A stretch of DNA of 64,000 nucleotides from Phycisphaeraceae bacterium. GTDB lineage: Bacteria > Planctomycetota > Phycisphaerae > Phycisphaerales > UBA1924. The position numbers and the translations under genes were made by a program. The stretch lies in NCBI GenBank assembly GCA_019636565.1, contig JAHBXG010000020.1, positions 1 through 64,000 of the forward strand, in the 5' to 3' direction. The notes under the pieces are model-generated. The model had not been told where the DNA came from, did no database searches, and saw only the letters and a list, made by a program, of their open reading frames with translations. Every line of letters starts with the position of its first letter. The stretch's first letter is position 1. This document shows positions 8,671-15,830 of the stretch, piece by piece.

Positions 8671-9417
8671 CTACGGATGCCGGAGTTGCTTCTCGATTTC
8701 CGCAATGTTTTCAGCGAATCGCCGGCGCACTTCCGCGGCAAAGGGATTCTCGTTTTCGATCGTTTTGAAGAGTTCCCAGGAGTCGCCGGTTAGGCTTTCG
8801 CTCATCTCGGCGAAGCGGCGATACGCAAGTGTCGCGAGTTCGGTCCGGGGCAGGTTGAGCGCCGCCGAGGCTCGGGCGACGAGGTGAGTCAGGCCCTGTA
8901 CGTACGCCATCTGCCGATCATGCTCTTCAGGCGAGACGTCAAGAACGCGGAGCTTGAGCGTGTCGCCGAGAAAGGATCGCACGCAGGCGATGCGCTCTTG
9001 GCTGGCGCGGACGGGGCAGAACGCGATGGGCAGACCTTCGATCCCGTTCTTGCCGCTCTGGGGGCCAAAGAGCGGGTGGGTTCCGATGATTTCGGTTTCG
9101 GGCGGGAGCAGATCGCGCATGAGGGCGATGGGTTTGACTTTGACGGAGGCGACGTCGATAACGAGTGGAGTTCGTTTGGCGAGGAGTGGGGCGAGTTGCC
9201 GGAGCAGTGGCTCCATTCGCTGGACGGGAATCGCGAGGACGATGATGTCGGCATGTGCGGCATCGGAAAGCGACGTGTAGGTCACGTTGGCCGAAGCGGC
9301 TTCGGCCGTCCGATCCATAGCGTCGCACGTCACCATGTCAAAATGCGTGTGGAGATGCGAGGACGCGAAGCGTCCGAAAGCGCCGAAGCCGAAGATGGAG
9401 AGCGAATGCGAGTGCAT
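8671..9417 (-). CDS. tyrA: Prephenate dehydrogenase (arogenate/prephenate dehydrogenase family)
   Basis: TyrA oxidises prephenate to 4-hydroxyphenylpyruvate with NAD(P)+ in tyrosine synthesis. The 248-residue product has a Rossmann nucleotide loop GFGAFG at 10-15, the VIDVASVK block, the GTHPLFGPQSG motif around the active-site His, and helical C-terminal dimerisation sequence. It lacks chorismate mutase and ACT domains, which makes it a short form. The start ATG at 9415-9417 lies inside the left 40-bp repeat that flanks the RAYT gene, and no Shine-Dalgarno sequence precedes it, so its initiation region was supplied or altered by the repeat. Substrate choice (prephenate or arogenate) cannot be read. 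Confidence 0.88.
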   Translation of the reverse strand: MHSHSLSIFGFGAFGRFASSHLHTHFDMVTCDAMDRTAEAASANVTYTSLSDAAHADIIVLAIPVQRMEPLLRQLAPLLAKRTPLVIDVASVKVKPIALMRDLLPPETEIIGTHPLFGPQSGKNGIEGLPIAFCPVRASQERIACVRSFLGDTLKLRVLDVSPEEHDRQMAYVQGLTHLVARASAALNLPRTELATLAYRRFAEMSESLTGDSWELFKTIENENPFAAEVRRRFAENIAEIEKQLRHP

Positions 9418-9452
9418 TTACGAACCCGAAGCGCAAGCGAGGGCGCTGTTGC
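9413..9452 (+). repeat. REP-like repeat, left copy
   Basis: This is a 40-bp sequence with core CGAACCCGAAGCGCAAGCGA at 9421-9440. Its reverse complement recurs at 9993-10032 with 38 of 40 positions equal. It overlaps the tyrA start codon. The two copies face each other around the RAYT gene, as REP repeats do around their tyrosine transposases. Confidence 0.85.
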
Positions 9453-9472
9453 GAGCAAATAGCAAACTGTTT

Positions 9473-9952
9473 TCATTGTCCATGCAGCACATAGTCAACT
9501 GCTCCCCGGTACCCCTCTTCATTATTCAGCCACCGTGTACTTCCGTGCTCAACCCAAACGCGTGCATCTGATGAAACGAGCTTGGCCTCGCGAAGGCGGC
9601 GCGTTGACCATGCTTTGAACTGTGACATTGCTTCTTCCGGAGAAACGCTTTCCGGGCAGGAAACAACGACGTGGACGTGGTTGGTGCGAACGTTGATGGC
9701 CCGGAGCGTCCAATGTCGGATTTCGCAGTGGTTGCGAATTGTTTGTTCGACGATTTGGCGACCTTCGTCTGAGAGAGAAATGGCTTCGTTTGAAAGCTTT
9801 TTCTCCATCAGCCTTTGCCGGCGTTGGTCGGGAGGAAGAAACGGAGTGTCTAGTACGTTGTGGGACTTATCGACGGCGCCGCGCTCATCGCCATGTAGCC
9901 ATGTGCCGTGGCATCGCCAGGTGAGAAAATAAGCGAGAGGAGGAAGATGCAT
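9473..9952 (-). CDS. REP-associated tyrosine transposase (RAYT, Y1_Tnp/TnpA_REP family)
   Basis: The 159-residue product starts at ATG 9952 (MHLPPLAYFLTW). AGGA-type purines (CTTCCTCCTC on the plus strand) give a good ribosome site just upstream; the open frame continues 5' only through the repeat. Hallmarks are the early strand FLTWRCHGTWLHGD at 9-22 and the HUH-type metal site HVH at 92-94 in NVRTNHVHVVVSCP. A C-terminal VEHGSTRWLNNEEGY...DYVLHGQ follows, with Tyr149 and Tyr154 as candidates for the DNA-attacking tyrosine. These enzymes nick and rejoin single-stranded REP DNA. The gene looks intact and is flanked by inverted repeats. Confidence 0.87.
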   Translation of the reverse strand: MHLPPLAYFLTWRCHGTWLHGDERGAVDKSHNVLDTPFLPPDQRRQRLMEKKLSNEAISLSDEGRQIVEQTIRNHCEIRHWTLRAINVRTNHVHVVVSCPESVSPEEAMSQFKAWSTRRLREAKLVSSDARVWVEHGSTRWLNNEEGYRGAVDYVLHGQ

Positions 9953-9992
9953 TGAAAGGTGTTGAAAGTGCGGGGCGTTTTGGTTTCTGTAT

Positions 9993-10032
9993 GCAACTGC
10001 GCCCTCGCTTGCGCTTCGGGTTCGTAAAGGCA
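9993..10032 (-). repeat. REP-like repeat, right inverted copy
   Basis: Reverse complement of the repeat at 9413-9452 with two mismatches over 40 bp. It fills almost the whole gap between the RAYT gene and the stop codon of the mutase gene at 10041. Confidence 0.85.
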
Positions 10033-10040
10033 TGCGGGAT

Positions 10041-11861
10041 TCACCACTCTGGCCCGCCGCTGTAGCGCCCGTACACATCCGCCATCGCCTGCACCATTTC
10101 GCCCATCGTGCAGCCGCAGAGCGCGCCGTCGATGAGGGCCGGCATGACATTGGTTTCGTGGAGGTTGCCAGCCTTTCCGGGGGCGCTTGGGAGATCGTGT
10201 TGGAGTTTGAAGGTCTTGCCTTGGCAGGAAGACCGGATGTTGTCGAGAGCTTGTTTGACCTTGCTCGCGTCGCGAGCCTTCTTGAACTTCGCCAACCGGT
10301 CGCACTGATTCACTTCAACGTCGTGTCCGATCTGGAGGATATCGATCGGGCGTTCGCCGGCGTTGTCGGTGTACGCGTTGACGCCGACGATGATGCGGTC
10401 GCCGGCTTCGCATTCTTCGGAGTACCGGTAGGAAGCCTCCGCAATCTGGCGGCGGAAGTAGCCTCGGTTGATGCCGTTGATCACGCCTCGGCCGTAGCCG
10501 ACGAGGCGCTCGTACGCGGGGTGCTTGCTCAGGTCCGCTTCCTCCGCCCCTTTGTCCCTCTGCCCTTTCGCCCCTTGCTTGTAGGTGCCCATGTGATCGA
10601 CATCGTCGATGTAGTTGAGGGCTTCGCGCTCCATTGTGTCGGTGAGTTGCTCCACGTACCACGAGCCGCCGAGCGGGTCGGTGACGCGGGTGACGCCGGT
10701 TTCGTGGGCGAGGATCTGCTGGGTGCGGAGCGCGACGGTGACGGCTTGTTCGGTCGGAAGACCAAGCGTCTCGTCCATGCTGTCGGTGTGGAGGCTCTGG
10801 CATCCACCGAGAACCGCGGCCATCGCCTGATAGCCGACGCGGACGATGTTGTTCAGGGGCTGCTGCTCCGTCAACGAACAACCCGCAGTCTGTACGTGCG
10901 TCTTCATGTACCACGAGCGCTCGTTCTTCGCGCCGTAGCGGTGCTTCATGGCGCGGGCCCAGATGCGGCGGGCGGCGCGGAGTTTGCAGATCTCTTCGAA
11001 GAACTCGTTGTGGCTGTTGAAAAAGAAGGAGAGGCGCGGGGCGAAGGAGTCGATGTCGAGCCCGCGCTCGACGCAGGCTTCGACGTACTCCATTCCGTCG
11101 CGGAGCGTGAACGCCAGTTCCTGCGTCGCGGTGCTGCCCGCTTCGCGGATGTGGTAGCCACTGATGCTGACGCTGTTCCACTTGGGGACGTACGCCGACT
11201 GGAATTCGATCGTGTCTACGACCAGCTTCACGCTTGCTTCCGGCGGATATATGAATTCATTCTGACTGTGGAACTCTTTGAGGATGTCGTTTTGGAGCGT
11301 CCCGCCGAGAGTGTTCCACGGGATGTTGCGCTGGACAGCCATGGCGAGGTACATCGCCCAGATGACGCACGCCGGCCCGTTGATTGTCTGACTCACCGTC
11401 ACGTTTCCGACCGGGATGTCGGCGTAGAGCCGGTGCATGTCCTCGATGGTGTCGATCGCGACGCCGCACCGACCGACTTCACCCACGGAGAGTTCATCGT
11501 CGCTGTCGCGCCCCATGAGGGTCGGAAGGTCGAACGCCGTGCTCAGCCCCGTGTTCGCCGCCGTCCCCTTCGCAGCACCCAGCAGGTATTTGAACCGCTT
11601 GTTCGTATCGTCCGCGCTGCCGAATCCCGCAAACTGCCTCATCGTCCACAAGCGTGTCCGGTACCCCTGTGGGAACAGACCCCGCGTGTACGGGTATTGC
11701 CCCGGTGCCGCGATATCGCGCGGGATGTGCTTCAGGCTTTCCGGGGGCGCCTCCGGGGTGTAGACCGGGTCCACGACGATCCCGGAGATCGTGACGGCAT
11801 GAGGGTCCACCGGCTTTTGCAAGGCTGATGGGGCAACGGCGGGGCGTGGTGCGCTGGTCAT
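10041..11861 (-). CDS. Methylmalonyl-CoA mutase-family large subunit without B12 domain
   Basis: Adenosylcobalamin-dependent acyl-CoA mutases rearrange carbon skeletons such as methylmalonyl-CoA/succinyl-CoA or isobutyryl-CoA/butyryl-CoA. The 606-residue product covers the substrate-binding TIM barrel only: YTRGLFPQGY near 58-67, LWTMRQFAGFG, GLSTAFDLPTLMG, the AGSTATQELAFT block, FFNSHNEFFEE and QTAGCSLTEQQP. It ends GRYSGGPEW without the DxHxxG cobalamin domain, so a separate small subunit is needed and none is in the window. The RG-x-x-P-x-x-Y loop is LFPQGY instead of PYPTMY, so the substrate may not be methylmalonyl-CoA. A charged insert GAKGQRDKGAEEADL near residue 430 is unusual. Confidence 0.85.
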   Translation of the reverse strand: MTSAPRPAVAPSALQKPVDPHAVTISGIVVDPVYTPEAPPESLKHIPRDIAAPGQYPYTRGLFPQGYRTRLWTMRQFAGFGSADDTNKRFKYLLGAAKGTAANTGLSTAFDLPTLMGRDSDDELSVGEVGRCGVAIDTIEDMHRLYADIPVGNVTVSQTINGPACVIWAMYLAMAVQRNIPWNTLGGTLQNDILKEFHSQNEFIYPPEASVKLVVDTIEFQSAYVPKWNSVSISGYHIREAGSTATQELAFTLRDGMEYVEACVERGLDIDSFAPRLSFFFNSHNEFFEEICKLRAARRIWARAMKHRYGAKNERSWYMKTHVQTAGCSLTEQQPLNNIVRVGYQAMAAVLGGCQSLHTDSMDETLGLPTEQAVTVALRTQQILAHETGVTRVTDPLGGSWYVEQLTDTMEREALNYIDDVDHMGTYKQGAKGQRDKGAEEADLSKHPAYERLVGYGRGVINGINRGYFRRQIAEASYRYSEECEAGDRIIVGVNAYTDNAGERPIDILQIGHDVEVNQCDRLAKFKKARDASKVKQALDNIRSSCQGKTFKLQHDLPSAPGKAGNLHETNVMPALIDGALCGCTMGEMVQAMADVYGRYSGGPEW

Positions 11862-11952
11862 ACAGGAGGCTCCCTTGAGACACCCGATTCTACAGCCAAT
11901 CGGTTACCTTCTCCCGTTTTCGCGGAGCCCGGCCTTTCGATAAGCTCCGTCC

Positions 11953-13284
11953 GTGGACCTGCCCGGTGTATTTCTGGACCTTGCCATCGCCGTTGCCGGC
12001 GGCCTGCTGGTCGGGCTCCAGCGCGAGCGGAGCAAGAGCGAACTTGCCGGAATCCGCACCTTTCCGCTGATCGCCATTCTCGGGGCGTTGTGTGCTTTGC
12101 TCGCAAGGGCCACGGCGTCGTTCCCGACCGACGCCGCGGCGGTGGGTGTGCCGGGTGTCATGCTCATCGCAAGCGGATTCGTCGCCATTTCCATTGTCAT
12201 TCTCACCGGCAATCTGGTGCGGGCAGCGCCTTCCAGCAAGCACCCGGAGTCGCACGGGGTCACCACGGAAGTTGCGATCCTGGTCATCTTTTCCAGCGGC
12301 GTGCTGATCGGGCTCCACATGCACGCTGTGGGTGTTGCGGTCGCTGCGATGACGGCGGTGCTGCTCCATCTCAAGGCATCGCTGCACCGATTCACAAAGT
12401 CGTTGACCGACGACGATGTTCGGGCGGTCATGCAATTCGCCGTGATCGCCCTGATCATCTTTCCCGTCATTCCCGATCGCGCCATGGGCCCGTACGACGC
12501 CATCAACCCTTACAAACTTTGGCTCATGGTGGTGCTGGTCACGGGCATCAGCCTCTGCGGGTACGTGGCGCTTCGCATCTTCGGATCCCGGGCGGGCACG
12601 TTGCTCGCGGCGTTCCTGGGCGGTCTGGTTTCGAGTACGGCGACCACGGTCAGTCTGTCACGCCTGGCAAAGTCCGACGGCAGACTTGCCGGATCCGCAG
12701 CGCCCGCCATTGCCATCTCGAATTCGGTCATGCTTGCCCGCGTGATGGTGCTGGTCTTTGTCGCGGCCCGCGAGAGCGCGATGGCAATACTGCCCGCTCT
12801 GGGTGCGTTGCTTGGGGCTTCTATTGTCGGCGCCGCCGCGGGCGTGCTGGCGTCGCGCAGGAACGTGGCCTCGGGTGAGGCAATCCCCACCGAGAATCAG
12901 AAAAATCCGACCGAACTGAAATCGGCGCTGATCTTCGCGGCGTTGTTCGCCGCGGTCCAAATCCTGGTCATTGGCGGAAAAGAACAGTTTGGACGAGCGG
13001 GAATCTTCGCGATCGCCGCGCTCAGCGGCCTGACCGATATGGACGCCATCACTCTTTCCACCGCCGGCCTCGCACGAAGCGGCGAACTCCTGGCAACCAA
13101 CGCCGCGATCGCCATTGTCATTGCGGCCCTTGTGAATACCGTCGTCAAACTTGCGATCGCCGGTGCGATGGGCGGCCGATCGCTGGCGATTCGGCTTTCA
13201 GCGATTCTTCTGCTCCCGCTCGTCACGGGGGTCGCGGTCATCGTGTACTTCTTCATCGCCGGCGCGAATCCCGGCATCTCCTAG
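11953..13284 (+). CDS. MgtC/DUF4010 family membrane protein, copy 1
   Basis: The 443-residue product starts at GTG 11953 (VDLPGVFLDLAIAVAGG). Residues 5-135 match the MgtC/SapB type: GGLLVGLQRERSK, GIRTFPLIAILGAL and TTEVAILVIFSSGVL. Residues about 190-430 match the DUF4010 type: GYVALRIFGSRAGTLLAAFL, GGLVSSTATTVSLSR and LSGLTDMDAITLS. It has about 12 hydrophobic segments. Relatives are often annotated as Mg2+ transport-linked, but transport is not proven. A close paralogue follows 36 bases later on the same strand. Confidence 0.8.
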   Translation: MDLPGVFLDLAIAVAGGLLVGLQRERSKSELAGIRTFPLIAILGALCALLARATASFPTDAAAVGVPGVMLIASGFVAISIVILTGNLVRAAPSSKHPESHGVTTEVAILVIFSSGVLIGLHMHAVGVAVAAMTAVLLHLKASLHRFTKSLTDDDVRAVMQFAVIALIIFPVIPDRAMGPYDAINPYKLWLMVVLVTGISLCGYVALRIFGSRAGTLLAAFLGGLVSSTATTVSLSRLAKSDGRLAGSAAPAIAISNSVMLARVMVLVFVAARESAMAILPALGALLGASIVGAAAGVLASRRNVASGEAIPTENQKNPTELKSALIFAALFAAVQILVIGGKEQFGRAGIFAIAALSGLTDMDAITLSTAGLARSGELLATNAAIAIVIAALVNTVVKLAIAGAMGGRSLAIRLSAILLLPLVTGVAVIVYFFIAGANPGIS

Positions 13285-13320
13285 TGTCGGGTATCGCGGT
13301 CCGGACAAAGGATGTAGTCT

Positions 13321-14643
13321 GTGGAGATGGAGATTCCCGGCGCTTCAATTGAAACCATGGTTGAGGGAGGAAACGTATTCCTCGACCTTGCGACCGCCCT
13401 GGGTGCGGGGTTGCTGGTCGGATTGCAGCGCCAGCGGGCAAACTCCGATCTCGCGGGCATCCGAACCTTCCCGCTCATCGCGCTGTTCGGGGCGATGTGC
13501 GCGATGCTGGCGCGCCTGTTCGAGCCATCCGGCGTTTGGGTGGTCGCCTCGGGCTTTGTTGCGCTCGCGCTGATCATCCACGCGGGTCAAGTCGGACGTG
13601 CGCCGGCGGAGCGAGATGGGAAAGCACCGCGCGGCATTGTGACCGAGATGGCGATTCTCGTGGTTTTCGGGGCCGGCGTTCTGATCGTGATGAAACACGC
13701 AGCGCTCGGCGTTTCGATCGCCGCGGCCACGGCCGTGCTGCTGCATCTCAAGCCCTCGCTCCACAAGTTCACCGCCGCACTCTCGGATACGGATGTTCGG
13801 GCGATCATGCAGTTCGCCGCGATCTCCCTGATCATTCTGCCCGTCGTGCCCAACCGGGTCATGGGGCCTTTCGAGGCAATCAATCCGTACAACCTGTGGC
13901 TGATGGTGGTGCTGGTCACCGGGATCAGCCTTTCGGGGTACGTGGCGATCCGACTCTTCGGTTCGGGCGCGGGGACGCTGCTGGCGGGCTTGCTGGGCGG
14001 CCTGGTCTCGAGCACGGCGACGACGGTCAGTTTTTCGCGGATGGCCAAACTGCGACAAGGCAAGTGCGCGGCATCCACGGCGGCGATCGCGATCGCGAGC
14101 GGAGTCATGGCGGTTCGAACGGTGATCTTCGCGTACGCAGCGGCGCGGGAGAAATCGGGTGAGTTAGTCGCGTGGCTGATGGTGTTCCTGGTCGCATCGG
14201 TGATCGCCGCGGGCATCGCGCTGCTGCTGGCGTGGCGAGATGAACCCAAGGGAACCGAAGCACAAACGCAGCTGTCGAATCAGAAAAATCCGACCGAACT
14301 AAAGGCGGCCCTCTTCTTTGCACTGATGTTCGCGGTGGTGCAAGTGCTGGTGATCGCGGGGAACAAGTACTTCGGGAATTCGGGCTTGTTCGTCGTGGCA
14401 GCGATCAGCGGATTAACGGACATGGGCGCGATCACACTTTCGACGGCCGCGATGGTGCTGCGCGAGCAGGTCGACGGCGCGACGGCAGCCGCGACTATCA
14501 CCTTGGCCGCGGTGGTGAACACGATTGTCAAGATCGGAATTGCGTGGTCGCTGGGCGGGGTGACGCTGGCGAAGCGAATCGGTGCGATTCTTCTCATTCC
14601 GATCGTCGCCGGCGTGGTCGTCGTGGTGTATCTCGCGATATAA
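13321..14643 (+). CDS. MgtC/DUF4010 family membrane protein, copy 2
   Basis: The 440-residue product starts at GTG 13321; an ATG-started shorter form is possible. It has the same order of segments and near-identical blocks as copy 1: GLLVGLQRQRANSDLAGIR, LLHLKPSLHKFT, GGLVSSTATTVSFSRMAK, NQKNPTELKAALFFALMF and AAISGLTDMGAITLSTAA. The two are a tandem duplication that has diverged. Spacing of 36 bases suggests co-transcription. Differences lie mainly in the loop near residues 40-80, where copy 2 is shorter, and in the loop near 270-300. Confidence 0.8.
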   Translation: MEMEIPGASIETMVEGGNVFLDLATALGAGLLVGLQRQRANSDLAGIRTFPLIALFGAMCAMLARLFEPSGVWVVASGFVALALIIHAGQVGRAPAERDGKAPRGIVTEMAILVVFGAGVLIVMKHAALGVSIAAATAVLLHLKPSLHKFTAALSDTDVRAIMQFAAISLIILPVVPNRVMGPFEAINPYNLWLMVVLVTGISLSGYVAIRLFGSGAGTLLAGLLGGLVSSTATTVSFSRMAKLRQGKCAASTAAIAIASGVMAVRTVIFAYAAAREKSGELVAWLMVFLVASVIAAGIALLLAWRDEPKGTEAQTQLSNQKNPTELKAALFFALMFAVVQVLVIAGNKYFGNSGLFVVAAISGLTDMGAITLSTAAMVLREQVDGATAAATITLAAVVNTIVKIGIAWSLGGVTLAKRIGAILLIPIVAGVVVVVYLAI

Positions 14644-14713
14644 CCGCGTGGCGCAAAGGCGGCCGGTTTCAACATCGAATTCGCGATACAGCCTCACTCG
14701 GCGCGGAGATGCA

Positions 14714-15355
14714 TCAATCGTCCCCGCCGCCGTCTCCGGAGCCGAGTTTGAACGCGCTTCCGACGGCGAAGAGAGCAAAGAGCAAATCAAAGAAAGAAAA
14801 GCTCTCGAAGAATGCCTTCGATTCGACCTCGCCGATTGCGTTATCCAGTTGGGCGTGCACATGCTGTTCGTAATCGCGCTTATATGTCTCCTGTGCAGAT
14901 GGGCTCATGGCGTTCCAGCGGGCCTTCGCGTCGGCCCATAAAGCCGCTGGGAATTCACTTTCTTCGGAGGCTTCTTCGCGGGACGAGCCCTTCGGCCAAT
15001 CGAGTTTCTTGCCTGCGCTTTCGGCTTCTTCGGCGAGCTGGTCGGCGATGCCGACGATTGCCTCGTTTTCTCCGATATGCACCTTGGCGTGAACCGTCGT
15101 CTTCACCTGACCCGCCAGGGCGTGAATGACGGCGAATTTGCCCCCGGCGATGGAGCCCAGAGCGATCACCGCCGCGGCCGCACCGGTGAGAGGAGAGACA
15201 TCGTTTCCGGCAAAGAGCGAGGTGCCAACGCCGACGAGGACTCCCACACCCCACGCGACGATTCCAAACTCTCGATCGGTGTAGTGTGCAATGGCCGCCC
15301 AGATCACGGCCCCGATGATGCCCCCGATCAACCCGCCGATGATTCCCTTCACCAT
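14714..15355 (-). CDS. Membrane protein with glycine-zipper N-terminus, unknown function
   Basis: The 213-residue product begins MVKGIIGGLIGGIIGAVIW, a glycine-rich hydrophobic segment. A second segment (IVAWGVGVLVGVGTSLFAG) and a third (LTGAAAAVIALGSIAGGKFA) follow. Residues about 80-185 are soluble and acidic (ENEAIVGIADQLAEEAESA, EEASEESEFPAALWADAKA). The end is Phe-rich and then acidic (FFDLLFALFAVGSAFKLG, GDGGGDD). It resembles Gly-zipper membrane proteins of planctomycetes, but I do not recognise a named family. Confidence 0.65.
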   Translation of the reverse strand: MVKGIIGGLIGGIIGAVIWAAIAHYTDREFGIVAWGVGVLVGVGTSLFAGNDVSPLTGAAAAVIALGSIAGGKFAVIHALAGQVKTTVHAKVHIGENEAIVGIADQLAEEAESAGKKLDWPKGSSREEASEESEFPAALWADAKARWNAMSPSAQETYKRDYEQHVHAQLDNAIGEVESKAFFESFSFFDLLFALFAVGSAFKLGSGDGGGDD

Positions 15356-15830
15356 GAAACTGTCTCCCGGAAGTTATTGCCGCGCCCCCCTCGAATGCGG
15401 CGGGGCGGAGTCTAATGAATGAATCAGGATTGCACAAGTGGGGGAGGAAGGAAAACGCCGGCGGCATCCACAGGGTTGTGGAAATCGGGAGCGGGCGCGG
15501 GTTGGCGCGCCCAAATGATGGCTGTTTGTGTGTTTTCGGCCCAAGGCCGTTCCATTTTTTTATGCAAGAGTGTGCGGGTATCAGCCGGAGGCATCGTCCG
15601 TTAGATCGGAATCATTTCAAGTGGAACGTTCAACGAGAAGTCGCTCAAACCACCGGCGACGTGCCTGACGAGCCCGGAGCGCAGCGACGGGCACCTTTGC
15701 AATCGATGTGGCATACGCGCCAAGCGACCTCCCGACACCCGTGAAGTCGAACCGCTCAAGAGTGCGGCGAGAGTCCCCCGAAAGCACAAAGAAGCGGATC
15801 AGAGCGGTCATCGCCAAGGTATCTTGTGGT
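15356..15830. other. 475-bp divergent intergenic region
   Basis: The region lies between the membrane-protein gene read leftwards and the zinc-ribbon gene read rightwards, so it should hold both promoters. Short open frames cross it on both strands. None has a convincing ribosome site. The best is a 64-residue minus frame at 15617-15811, which I do not call. No repeat or hairpin stood out. Confidence 0.5.

Larger units (their letters stand above)
9413..10032 (-). mobile_element. RAYT-REP element (REP-associated tyrosine transposase between inverted repeats)
   Basis: The 620-bp unit consists of a left 40-bp repeat, a Y1-type transposase gene on the minus strand, and a right inverted copy of the repeat. 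The unit fits between two genes: the right repeat ends 9 bases from the acyl-CoA mutase stop, and the left repeat includes the tyrA start codon. No target-site duplication is obvious. RAYTs are usually single-copy, domesticated relatives of IS200/IS605 that maintain scattered REP sequences. Confidence 0.8.

Noticed and set aside
9473..10150. Longer RAYT frame starting at 10150
   Set aside because: The extra codons lie in the right repeat and the mutase C-terminus on the same strand; the protein family starts near MHLPPLAYF.
10032..11828. 598-residue plus-strand frame antisense to the acyl-CoA mutase
   Set aside because: It mirrors the codon bias of the mutase; the mutase strand has strong family motifs and the antisense frame has none.
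15617..15811. 64-residue minus-strand frame in the gap before the zinc-ribbon gene
   Set aside because: The residues look somewhat protein-like, but there is no ribosome site, the frame continues as an open shadow upstream, and no family is recognisable.
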